Assembly: GCF_008329965.1 (NCBI RefSeq)
Contig: NZ_CP036150.1
Span: forward strand, 3,390,439-3,454,438
Length of the DNA stretch: 64,000 nucleotides
Direction: 5' to 3'
Source: Oceanispirochaeta crateris
GTDB taxonomy: Bacteria; Spirochaetota; Spirochaetia; DSM-2461
Below the pieces are notes generated by a model, which made no database searches, was not told the DNA's origin, and saw only the letters and a list, made by a program, of their open reading frames with translations. This document shows positions 31,601-37,794 of the stretch, in pieces; within the stretch, counting starts at the first letter, position 1, and each line of letters begins with the position of its first letter. A program made the position numbers and the translations under genes.

Positions 31601-34193
31601 GGATAACACACTCCGCATTACATTTGATCAGAGGATTGAGAACTCTAATAATGAAATTCAGAATGCATTAGATAATGTTACTGAAAAGATGACTAGCAAT
31701 AATGGCAACTATGATATCGCTTTAGCATACAGGGATTTTGAACTGACAACGGGAACTCCCAGCACCTTAACCAGTACGATTGCACAGGATCTGGATGTTA
31801 TTTATGTTGTTACATCTGCTCCAGCTACTGAAACCTGGAATACCGATGCAGACGGCGTGTCTGCAGGAGCTTCCGGCGACAGTACCGATTCCTATGGTGT
31901 TACCCAAACTGCTCTTCCAGACCTCACCCTGTTTAAATCCATGCTCTATAGTGCCGGCGGTAAAACACCCATAAGGGACTATGGAGGGGCAAACAACACC
32001 GGGACAAGCAGATTTACTGCTACTACCGATGAATGTCCCCCTCTTCTTGTTGCTGTAAAAGCCGGAGTGACAGCCCATGGTAGCGATTCCTCTCTTTACC
32101 TGCACAATGATGCCCATAATTATCTAACCTTCAGGTATTCTGAACCTGTCGATTTTTTTAATAATGCAAGTGACAGTTCAACCGTGACCATTCCTCAGAG
32201 TAATACAAGAGCTAATGCTATAGATCTTGATGGCGGAGGTACTAATTTTCTGGGGCATATAGACAATTCTCTTACGACTGTACAGGTTAATGAGATCATG
32301 ACTTTTCCAGGAGAGTTTTACTCTGGTAGTTTTGATGGTACTTCCCAGGTCAACTCTTTTGAACAAAGAAGCAGCGCCTTTGATTATGAGCTGCAAATCA
32401 ATATTGCAGGATACAGCACTCCTGCGGCACCCGGTGCCAGCTCTCGGGACTGGCCCGGATACCTTGGTGCCTCAGGGTATACTCTTACCAATCCCCATGA
32501 TGTTACTTTCACTGGTGTCGTTAGTAATTTTGTGAAGGATGCTCTGGGGAATTCTTCAGCTATAAACAGTCGGAAAATCAATACAGATGCTCTTACCGGA
32601 GTTCCAGGATGGGCCGCAGCAGACATGCCTTCGGGATGGGACGTAGATGCACCTACTGTGGCTCCCTATCGTGTTTCAGGCATCTTTGAGATTATTCCTC
32701 TGGATGAAACTGCAGATACTGTTTTAGACCGTTTTGAGTTTCATATTTTAGATGATGGTAGTACCAGTGGTTCATGGGACAGTGAAACGAGTCATTCTGA
32801 TTCGTCAAAAGGAATCAGAGATAGTTCTCTGAGAAATGGAACTTCAGCCTTTCTTTATGAGAGTGCCGGTGTGACTCCCATGCTCAATACATATAATAAT
32901 TCAACACTCTCTACAACTGTTACCAATGATACCTTCGGTCCTACAGGTTCTGTTACGGATGTAGATGATCCCTACTTTTCCGTGCTGCTGAATCCCGGTG
33001 CTCCCTGGGATACCCTGACAAAAATATGGGTAGAATATCAAGAAGATGTTGGTTATCTCACTGATCTGGCAGGAAACCGTTTGCTGAGTTTTGATGAGAA
33101 AAGAGCCGTTGAATACATCCCTCCAGAAATTTCTTTGACTCTGGCTGTACCCGGAAATGACTGGATTTATGTAAAGTTCTCAGAGCCGGTGTATGGGAAT
33201 ACAGCTGCTTCAGCAGCTATTGATGCAGGAGATATTTACTATTCAGGCGGATCTCTCACGATCACGGCTATAGAAGATTATCCCGGTGGAACTTCAAACG
33301 AAGAGTTCATCTTCCGTCTCTCTGACAGCCTGGTTCGTGATGATATTTTCACGGGACGTATCGTGGTGAAGCCACTCTCTATATATGACCTAGAAGGAAA
33401 TTCCTACCAGGATAAATTTGTCAGAAGGATTTCTGACCTCGGTATTGATGTTGTAGAACCAATTTGGGCATCTGATGGAATTCATGATGAAAGTATTCAG
33501 GATGGGACATCTTTAAAGGTTTTTGACGGTTCAGGAAGGCTCATGGATAGAGATATTCTGATTCAGGCACGCATTAATGCCTCTACTGTTTCGAATTCAT
33601 CCATGAGACTCTACTATGATGCGAATGTTCCTGATTCCAGTGTTGTTGATAAGCTATGGCTTCCCAGTTATCATCCAGATCTCTCTCCTGAAGGGAATTT
33701 CTCAGCCCGGTATTTGAATGCTTCAGAAGTTGTTGGGAATGGCCTTCAAAATTTTATCATTTCATCCTCCGATGAAGAGATGGAGGACGGAAATACAATT
33801 GAGTTTCTCTTTTTCATAGATAATCTACCCTGTGTCAGGCTTACAAACAGTAGTGACATTTGGAGTTTTGAACCCTGGAAAATAAGAATTGATGATATCA
33901 GAGAACAACGGGGTGGAGTAACCATTTTGAACAATGTGATAAACCCCAACAATGGAGATAAGGCTGTTCTTATGTACGAAGTCTCCAATCCTGGTGTTGT
34001 TACGGCTCAGATTTTTACTCTCAACGGTAATCTTGTTAGGATACTTCAAAGAGGCCGTCAGGCTGCAGGAAGTTATCAATATGTGTGGGATGGCAAAAAT
34101 AACGGTGGAAACATTGTGGCCCGAGGCGTCTATTTTGTACGGGTTGTCGGCCCGGACATGGATGAGATCAGGAAAGTGATGGTTGTAAAATGA
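22665..34193 (+). CDS. Giant secreted beta-repeat surface protein
   Basis: This is a protein of about 3,840 residues. A signal peptide (FRKKIKF then FIFLLVFLIALLVPTWG) is coded at 22665-22750. An Ig-like domain resembling invasin repeats follows at about 23750-24090. Two copies of a module with the pattern WxxxxNWSPxxxP lie at about 24540-24830 and 26430-26700. Thousands of bases then code short glycine-, threonine- and asparagine-rich beta repeats (LTLSSGTLDLDGNTITI style) like filamentous haemagglutinin, up to about 31560. SbsA-like Ig modules follow, and the last 80 residues form a FlgD/CHU_C-type Ig domain with YVWDGKNNGG. There is no TPS or autotransporter barrel and no obvious surface anchor, so the export route is unknown. 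An adhesin role is inferred. The frame is also open from TTG 22554; I prefer ATG 22665 because it gives a normal signal peptide, though no start has a good ribosome-binding site. Confidence 0.85.
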   Translation: MICDGFRKKIKFIFLLVFLIALLVPTWGQNQTQYPSESGNYSAVVGSLAQGALDRVEVVFFEIPSEITSDLYFAVKGATQRNADPDESNAGTTTFYLIGGVGAHSSASSQSVSYADTSYLTGTPLRAFQVVNRTVQTGTAPDTSLTLQAPLDTTGTAYATTADALPNDNTTWIYFPAVNATQGELIGSKRYFKVVVHHSTSGSNQKNAFQLDVSLVAPASSPTLVPDARSFSYSRVIGAYNATAGGTWNIHPLVPAGSTGTVDFYNFDMDSTESIFWENIDDSRSGTLTVGTVSGGTEVDNISILDSTATGEGIDTKGTWLYQIVEISGAGTDPNPFEVWVENDGEPLRLYSSEINTVPDPYYVAISTTSTTATTGTSVQINLQIVDSTGSPVDYRQNIYVEAQDVDGTSLPVISPDSTGTADTEVITTSAAGAASFTLSESDDGDIVTIALFTDGTNGSDDFGAGTDDSVSITFADNPLPVIESLGDTSVLEGTATAALQRVVISDDGVVDLVSGNTLSLKLDTTETVIFKTTSPTVTVWDSAGGAGTGVIGATSRNVDTKVFDFPITTTFASGDYVTIEGLEIDASGASVTSDQSFSLQLDYDGDASYDATDTRTITITDSTTRTYIGSDGVWTTDSNWSPATAPVDGDSVIVSPTATTGTPLILDASVTSLANLTIQGGAYLDLNGNDLTVASIFSNNGTLRLTGTETTTITNDTDSGTVQYTAGPIASLPLGDTYYHLTFGDGSAVSYLMSGNLTVNGDMVINDNFSVVDSGSFNLVVTGNLMLSGGSSVLSYFAGGTIGVSGNVVNNGTIQNKTGLITFQGAYSGTGTMDFAGTGDIVFQGNVDFSGGAIDNLDSSDLFVFSGGAAQQLTTGGVTMPPLQLNSAGGTVSLADDATLTALADLTLTAGTLDLDGNTITIPGNLTFAAAGILIDSAGVIDLSGNWDNTLAGTYTASGTALFSGTTALTSGGESFNDMTVSGALTLNDGTDVNGDLGIAAAGTLTDGGFQLNTAGDFTVTSGGTLTLTGTTVFDGTTSLTSAAENFNDVTVTGALTLTDDAALNSSGDLTLSSGTLDLDGNTITIPGNLTFAAAGTLIDTAGIIDLSGDWDNTAGGTYTATGTVRFLDNATSSVISGDTGFFNFQVPNTVGAKTLQFTALSTQSVSGAFNVQGTDAANRVILESTSAGTLWLLDLSSATVTADYLEIQDSDLVGAAPAPLSPVTSGSFVDNGNNDIFAAGTGSFGDDNARWDLLYTWTGTIDNDWDTPGNWSPTTVPGAGTTVVIPNVANDPVKAASSGAVSLDSLEIQAGASLSMEGNSLTVTSTYTNAGTGVLQLRGDEAVVSLPASPIPGIVEYYGSGGTQTGLSGGNSYTNLAFIDNTPGTLGSDTLFELGAGLTVSGILEIDTGYELDLTGFALDVTGLSSFTNAGVLRAAGTETITNLAGLQTGAGSAIPGSVEYDGTGSAVLGNAYIDLQINGTGDITLGANLDVSGTLTVTSGALSIANRTLTVATLDHQAGGSLSGTTGAVSVTDATLGSDITMSGAGTISFSGGAVDLTGDTVLSSVGGDITLDSTFDGANDLTANAGAGDVIISEAIGGGTRVSAVSLTGAEIRLGSGISTDNSALTFSSPVLLMADTLLDTNTGAGNITFSSTLNTNASPFTLGLTAGTGDITFDGVVGIADGNANRPGTLTISSAVTINQNADVFLAQDLAVTAGDWQLGAVTLDLDGSLSGAGSLTSTAASAINIGTNLTVTTFTHGGSSIVTFDEAPASSVGTYSFFNLVINKTGAANTVLSTGAWTVTGSLTMTQGTWTAGAFTHQIAGSWDSSSANFSWVEAGSTIQLTSTNPGIITSGGAADPFNNLTLDDGGVLSTSAVNVDGTLLLSSGSLSTVDQDLTVATLNHQGAGTISGTTGAITVTDATLGSDITMSGAGTTSFSGGAVDLTGDTVLSSVGGDITLDSTFDGANNLSVNTGTGDVIISAAIGGGTRVSAVSLTGAEIRLGSGISTDDSALTFSSPVLLMADTLLDTNTGAGNITFSSTLNTNASPFTLGLTAGTGDITFDDVVGIADGNANRPGTLTVTSAVTINQNADVFLAQDLAVTAGDWQLGAVTLDLDGSLSGAGSLTSTAASAINIGTNLTVTTFTHGGSSTVTFDESPASSVGTYSFFNLVINKTGAANTVLSTGAWTVTGSLTMTQGTWTAGAFTHQIAGSWDSSSANFSWVEAGSTIQLTSTNPGIITSGGAADPFNNLTLDDGGVLSTSAVNVDGTLLLSSGSLDTVDQDLTVVTLDHQGAGTISGTTGTIAVTNATLGNNITKSSGALNVSGGTLVSLTGPVALDAGLGTISLGTDFSGAFALTLTAATSTITSDLGTTVDLASFTANGTVNITTTLETSGDMLFNDDVVLTGGDSSLTSSAGNITFTGTVEDDVAAAVRALTLDSGGTIIFSNTVGSLRPLGILTVDGATTGVTASNTIDAYSMVITNGGAVDLNGTITVPNGFSSTGTTFDNTGASITTTDTDIVIDHTGDLTLHAALSTGVGGVGIIDIDTDGTISLNAPITSGDGNVTIDSVGLATLTAFADITTTSGTVEFGGTSTGSLNTAADVTTVDAAITFNQAVTLSGGGTVTIDSDAGAGDITFNGNIDGTSSENLIVDAGIGNVAFNSAPIGSTTAIGDLTVTGTSLDLFTIGGGSAGAGTVLLTADSAGSITLRGTDYFTSGPQTYVSGSGGIQYLRGAGSGAMNAGANTITFGNAVDSAGIGDLYLNFSGFTLTLQSDVVCGQFVFLNGTLNLNEKTLSTSNNGGRDLVLLNGTAATIFDDPDWSAANTRFEYIDRSSLLFDPGTYSAAFSDLEASTINVEGNFYSNGVDLPATASWYLNVQNNNTSTPVHNPGNTATDWGTPYNVFFNGTVENSVLNGGGTTGSVAAAASVGANDTGMNATDGGGNTVFIPVTGATGEDAGGWQFSRPSITSIETVWDNTLRITFDQRIENSNNEIQNALDNVTEKMTSNNGNYDIALAYRDFELTTGTPSTLTSTIAQDLDVIYVVTSAPATETWNTDADGVSAGASGDSTDSYGVTQTALPDLTLFKSMLYSAGGKTPIRDYGGANNTGTSRFTATTDECPPLLVAVKAGVTAHGSDSSLYLHNDAHNYLTFRYSEPVDFFNNASDSSTVTIPQSNTRANAIDLDGGGTNFLGHIDNSLTTVQVNEIMTFPGEFYSGSFDGTSQVNSFEQRSSAFDYELQINIAGYSTPAAPGASSRDWPGYLGASGYTLTNPHDVTFTGVVSNFVKDALGNSSAINSRKINTDALTGVPGWAAADMPSGWDVDAPTVAPYRVSGIFEIIPLDETADTVLDRFEFHILDDGSTSGSWDSETSHSDSSKGIRDSSLRNGTSAFLYESAGVTPMLNTYNNSTLSTTVTNDTFGPTGSVTDVDDPYFSVLLNPGAPWDTLTKIWVEYQEDVGYLTDLAGNRLLSFDEKRAVEYIPPEISLTLAVPGNDWIYVKFSEPVYGNTAASAAIDAGDIYYSGGSLTITAIEDYPGGTSNEEFIFRLSDSLVRDDIFTGRIVVKPLSIYDLEGNSYQDKFVRRISDLGIDVVEPIWASDGIHDESIQDGTSLKVFDGSGRLMDRDILIQARINASTVSNSSMRLYYDANVPDSSVVDKLWLPSYHPDLSPEGNFSARYLNASEVVGNGLQNFIISSSDEEMEDGNTIEFLFFIDNLPCVRLTNSSDIWSFEPWKIRIDDIREQRGGVTILNNVINPNNGDKAVLMYEVSNPGVVTAQIFTLNGNLVRILQRGRQAAGSYQYVWDGKNNGGNIVARGVYFVRVVGPDMDEIRKVMVVK
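25401..26010 (+). repeat. Short direct repeat, 492-bp period, in the giant gene
   Basis: Two copies of about 117 bp (starting at 25401 and 25893) are closely similar and in frame. Both code the LDLDGNTITIPGNLTFAAAG segment. The period is 492 bp, or 164 codons. Confidence 0.8.
27271..29598 (+). repeat. Near-identical 1,164-bp tandem duplication
   Basis: Copy 1 (27271-28434) and copy 2 (28435-29598) are nearly identical with no length change. Two separate markers give the same period of 1,164 bp, exactly 388 codons. Most differences are single bases clustered in a few short patches. A diverged third start appears at 29599, and a diverged predecessor precedes 27271. The duplication adds 388 residues without breaking the frame. 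Confidence 0.93.
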
Positions 34194-35483
34194 TCAATCC
34201 CAGGGTGTAGAGGAGTATTCAAGTACCGGTTCAGAAATCAGGACGGAGCCCGCTGTTAGGCGGTTCCAGCCGGCATCGGAAGTTCCCGGGTTTGACGGAG
34301 AAATCGTTAGTTCCATGACAGGGTCCTGTGAAATATTGGGAAGCTGAATGAGTTTATCTGAAGCAAGGACTAACTGAATCCAACTGCTGGACCAGTCGCC
34401 TGTATAACCCTCACCGCTCTGAGAATATAGATCATGCAGAGTTTCGTCTTTATAAAAAACTTGGCTGTCTTCAGTACTTATCTGATTACTCGTATCATAA
34501 CCTGTGATACTCAATTCTACTCTATCTGAGTTGAATGTATTTAAACTGGTTATGGTCTCATCTTTCACATAGACAGAAAAGCGGTAATAACCGGGGATCA
34601 GTTCCAAATCCTGTCGATGGTCCAGGTCGAGTTTGAGGCGGAGGCGGAGGTCAAAATCTCCTGCTGTATCCCGGACAATTCTAAAATTATCAAAGTAGCC
34701 TGACTGAGACTTGTCTGTGGCAAAAGTCCATGTGTCTCCTAAAGTGGGGTAGGAAGTATTTTGAGCACCAAATACATTCGGTCCTCTGGCCTCTGCTAGT
34801 TCAGGGTCTATGGGGGCAAAAATATTATTATTGGATAGGCTCGTGTCTTCCTGGGAGCCTCCGGCACCTCCTGATGATTGAAACCCATAGGTATCGAGGA
34901 AGCCTCCAGAACTCTCACTCCAGTCTGGTTCAAAAAACATCTTAATAATAGAGGCAGTCCGATAAGAAAAATTGAATACGTAGTTCTGATCGCTGATATA
35001 GGTCTCCGGATTGACAAATGAATCTTTGAGTTTTATGGCTGCCCGGTATCCGGTATCAGTTGAAAAAAACACAGTTCTATTGCTGATCTCATTGGTTCCG
35101 GTTATCACATCTATGACAGAGGCGGCAGGAGATGCTACAATTTCTGGAGTTACTTCATCATAAATAAACCAGGGAGAGTAGGCCGGGCTGGCAGATGTAT
35201 CTTCAAAATCCCCATTTTGAAGCAAATTCTTAATTTCCAGCCTGTACACAGGGCCTCCGTTGGGTCCCCCTGTAGCGCTTTCAAGGGAATAATCCATATA
35301 GTCTTCGGCTGTAGTGCCTGTTTCAAATGAATAATCCGGCATCAGTTCCCAGTTGTCTGATTGTAGGCTTGTCGTACTTAGGAAGCTCTGTCCGTCGTAT
35401 TCGCTGAAGAGATCGGAGACTGTGCATGTGAGTGTCAGGGCCGCAGTTGCCATAGCAGCAAACAGTCCAATAAGTCTTTTCAT
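34194..35483 (-). CDS. Lipoprotein of unknown function
   Basis: This 429-residue protein begins with a signal peptide ending ALTLTC, so Cys20 is probably lipidated. The mature protein is rich in Ser, Thr, Asp, Tyr and aromatic residues, with few charged helices, so it is probably an all-beta protein. The NLLQNGDFEDTSAS opening and later FRIVRDTAG and GYYRFSVYVKD segments recall galactose-binding-like jelly rolls, but I cannot assign a family. Its stop codon touches the stop of the giant gene within one TGATCA (34191-34196), leaving no intergenic base. Context suggests an envelope role. Confidence 0.75.
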   Translation of the reverse strand: MKRLIGLFAAMATAALTLTCTVSDLFSEYDGQSFLSTTSLQSDNWELMPDYSFETGTTAEDYMDYSLESATGGPNGGPVYRLEIKNLLQNGDFEDTSASPAYSPWFIYDEVTPEIVASPAASVIDVITGTNEISNRTVFFSTDTGYRAAIKLKDSFVNPETYISDQNYVFNFSYRTASIIKMFFEPDWSESSGGFLDTYGFQSSGGAGGSQEDTSLSNNNIFAPIDPELAEARGPNVFGAQNTSYPTLGDTWTFATDKSQSGYFDNFRIVRDTAGDFDLRLRLKLDLDHRQDLELIPGYYRFSVYVKDETITSLNTFNSDRVELSITGYDTSNQISTEDSQVFYKDETLHDLYSQSGEGYTGDWSSSWIQLVLASDKLIQLPNISQDPVMELTISPSNPGTSDAGWNRLTAGSVLISEPVLEYSSTPWD

Positions 35484-35608
35484 ACCCTTAACATACTCCT
35501 CAAACCGTGAATTCTCAAGACTTTGCCCTTTTTTCTCGGGAATGCAGACCGTGAAGAAGTGGGGTAAAACAACTCCCCCTACTCTTCGTAAACATGATAA
35601 AATAAGCT

Positions 35609-36496
35609 ATGAAAACTGAATTTCCCCTCATCTCTGCCATCATTCCAGTCTACAATCGACCTGATCAGATCCTGGATGCACTCAAGTCTATACTGGCGCA
35701 AAAGTACAGGCCCTTAGAAATCATTATCGGCGATGACGGCTCAGAAGATCACACTCTGGATGTTATAAAATCATTTTTGGAGGATAAACACAGCGGTGGA
35801 GATATCCCGGTTCATATCCTGGAACTGGATCATTCTGGTTTTCCCGGGGCTGTGAGAAACCGTTGCGCCAGGGAAGCCTCGGGAGAATTCCTTGCTTTTC
35901 TAGACTCGGATGATCTCTGGCTCCCAGAGAAGCTGAGTCATCAGTTTGAGGCTCTCCACAAGAACAAACAATGCCTCATTTCCCACACGAGAGAAGAGTG
36001 GAATCGCCGGGGTAAGATTATTTCCCAGGCGGGTATGAATCATAAAAGAGAGGGATTTATCTTTGCGGATGCCCTGAAAAAGTGTATTATCGGACCCTCT
36101 ACTGTTATGATTTCTAATGAACTGTACCAGAAGACCGGTGGCTTTCGGGATGACCTGGAAATTGCAGAAGACTATGAATACTGGCTCCGTCTGACCTCAT
36201 CCCTGGATGTCGGGTTTCTGGATGAGGCCCTCACAGTGAAAAGGGCAGGTCATGAAAATCAGCTCTCTGAAAAGTATGGGCATATAGAGATTTTCAGAAT
36301 CAGAGGCTTGAAAGATCTGGTAGATCAGGAGTTCTTTACGAAACCGCTCCTGGCTAAGGCAGCCCGAGAGCTTTCCAGGAAATGCATGGTCTATGGACGG
36401 GGTTGTCTGAAAAGAGAGAAACTGGATGAAGGCCAGGAGTATTTGGATATGGCCGGAGTCTATGAGGTATTAGCGGACTCAAAGTCCGAAAACTAA
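35609..36496 (+). CDS. Family 2 glycosyltransferase
   Basis: This 295-residue GT-A fold enzyme transfers a sugar from a nucleotide-sugar donor. It has the usual start SAIIPVYNRPDQILDAL, the nucleotide-binding IIGDDGSEDHT and the metal-binding FLDSDDLW (DXD). The last third, from about residue 200, is helical and specific to this protein. There is no membrane helix, so it should act on the cytoplasmic side of envelope glycan synthesis. Donor and acceptor are unknown. A hypothetical gene follows after 18 bases, and galU lies just beyond it in the opposite direction. Confidence 0.9.
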   Translation: MKTEFPLISAIIPVYNRPDQILDALKSILAQKYRPLEIIIGDDGSEDHTLDVIKSFLEDKHSGGDIPVHILELDHSGFPGAVRNRCAREASGEFLAFLDSDDLWLPEKLSHQFEALHKNKQCLISHTREEWNRRGKIISQAGMNHKREGFIFADALKKCIIGPSTVMISNELYQKTGGFRDDLEIAEDYEYWLRLTSSLDVGFLDEALTVKRAGHENQLSEKYGHIEIFRIRGLKDLVDQEFFTKPLLAKAARELSRKCMVYGRGCLKREKLDEGQEYLDMAGVYEVLADSKSEN

Positions 36497-36514
36497 AACA
36501 AGGAAAATAATATT

Positions 36515-36913
36515 ATGGGATCAGCCGCAAAGAAACAGCGTCGTATTGATAATCAAATCTTAAGCCAATTCTATATAGACAGTCAGGCGGGAAGAGCCCG
36601 GCTGAAGGATGTACAAGAGGTTAAGGACATTCTGATTCAACTGGGTGAACCATTTGCCGATGTCATCACCGACCGGGAACTCTTTTATTTTTATCTGATC
36701 TTTTCCTGGAATCTGTCATTTGCACCTGAGGATCAAGTGGATCAGGAACTGGACAGATTCCTCGAACCATACAAAGAGGCGGGTGAACGGTTTTACAGAG
36801 CCTCCCGGGAACTTCTTCTGTCTATTGTTTCACGGAAAAAGAAGATGTTTCCCCAGGAACATTATACCTTTGGCTCTCTTAACCCGGGAGAAAAGGCTTC
36901 CGGTCTGTCCTAA
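36515..36913 (+). CDS. Small hypothetical protein
   Basis: This 132-residue protein has no signal peptide or membrane segment and looks mostly helical (DVQEVKDILIQLG, ELFYFYLIFSWNLSF). An AAGGA site precedes the ATG, and the gene lies 18 bases after the glycosyltransferase gene, so the two are probably co-transcribed. The family is not recognised. It ends five bases from the converging galU stop. Confidence 0.6.
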   Translation: MGSAAKKQRRIDNQILSQFYIDSQAGRARLKDVQEVKDILIQLGEPFADVITDRELFYFYLIFSWNLSFAPEDQVDQELDRFLEPYKEAGERFYRASRELLLSIVSRKKKMFPQEHYTFGSLNPGEKASGLS

Positions 36914-36918
36914 TCCGC

Positions 36919-37752
36919 TTATAGCTTTGCCGCTTCCTCTTTGATGATGGCCTTAAGAGCTGGGTCTTTCATGGCATAACGGAGAGTTGCTCTCAGGAAC
37001 CCCGCAGGTTCTCCCGTGTCCATCCGCTCCCCCTCTGTCTCCTTGAAGACTACCTTGCCTTGGTCCATCAGTTTTTTAAGAGCATAGATATGGAAATACT
37101 CTCCTCCCGTGTGTTTTTGCCATCCTTCCTCAAGGTATTTGAAGAATTCCGCGGTATAGAGGTAACGGCCGATAGAGACTTCCTTGCTGGGAGCATGACC
37201 AAGCGCTGGTTTTTCCACAATATCTTTAACATGGATTCCGTCTTTTTCCAGTGCCAGTACACCGTAGCGTTCCAGGTGGGGTGGGTTGTGGATGGTGGCC
37301 AGTACTGAACATCCTGTTTTTTCATAGCTTTCAATCAGCTGTGCACTTAGGGGCGTTTCCCCCATATGGATATCATCGGGGTAGGCAACGATGCAGGGTT
37401 CATTGCCTATCAGGGAAGCCGCCTGAAGCAGGGCATGGCCGGTTCCTTTCATCTCTGTTTGGCGGATAAAAGCAAATCGGGCTTCGACGGGGCTTATCAG
37501 ATCAAGTTTCGCCGAGGCGCCTTCTTTTTCAAAAACACCTTCGAGCTCCACTTCCCTGTCAAAAAAATCTTCAAGAACTTTCTTTCTTCTGGAAGAAATG
37601 ACGATAATATCTTTAATGCCTGATTGAATGAACTCATCTATGATGAAAGATATTGAGGGCTTATTGATAAGGGGCAGCATCTCTTTAGGGATGGTTTTTG
37701 TGACAGGAAGAAAACGGGTTCCGTAACCTGCGGCGACAATGATACCTTTCAT
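36919..37752 (-). CDS. galU: UTP-glucose-1-phosphate uridylyltransferase
   Basis: This 277-residue enzyme makes UDP-glucose from UTP and glucose-1-phosphate for envelope glycans. It has the nucleotide-binding start IVAAGYGTRFLPVTKTIPKE, the MLPLINKPSI segment, the ETEMKGTGHAL-like stretch RQTEMKGTGHAL, PDDIH, and VEKP near residue 165. The start is ATG 37752, with AGGAG at the right distance (complement of 37761-37765). It is divergent from the HEAT-repeat lipoprotein gene and faces the glycosyltransferase pair, with which it may share a pathway. Confidence 0.94.
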   Translation of the reverse strand: MKGIIVAAGYGTRFLPVTKTIPKEMLPLINKPSISFIIDEFIQSGIKDIIVISSRRKKVLEDFFDREVELEGVFEKEGASAKLDLISPVEARFAFIRQTEMKGTGHALLQAASLIGNEPCIVAYPDDIHMGETPLSAQLIESYEKTGCSVLATIHNPPHLERYGVLALEKDGIHVKDIVEKPALGHAPSKEVSIGRYLYTAEFFKYLEEGWQKHTGGEYFHIYALKKLMDQGKVVFKETEGERMDTGEPAGFLRATLRYAMKDPALKAIIKEEAAKL

Positions 37753-37794
37753 GTTGTACACTCCTGGAGGAAAAAAGAAAACTCAGAGCACATT

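Noticed and set aside
22554-34193. Giant protein as a two-partner-secretion haemagglutinin or classical autotransporter
   Set aside because: No TPS domain at the N-terminus, no beta-barrel at the C-terminus and no partner transporter gene nearby.
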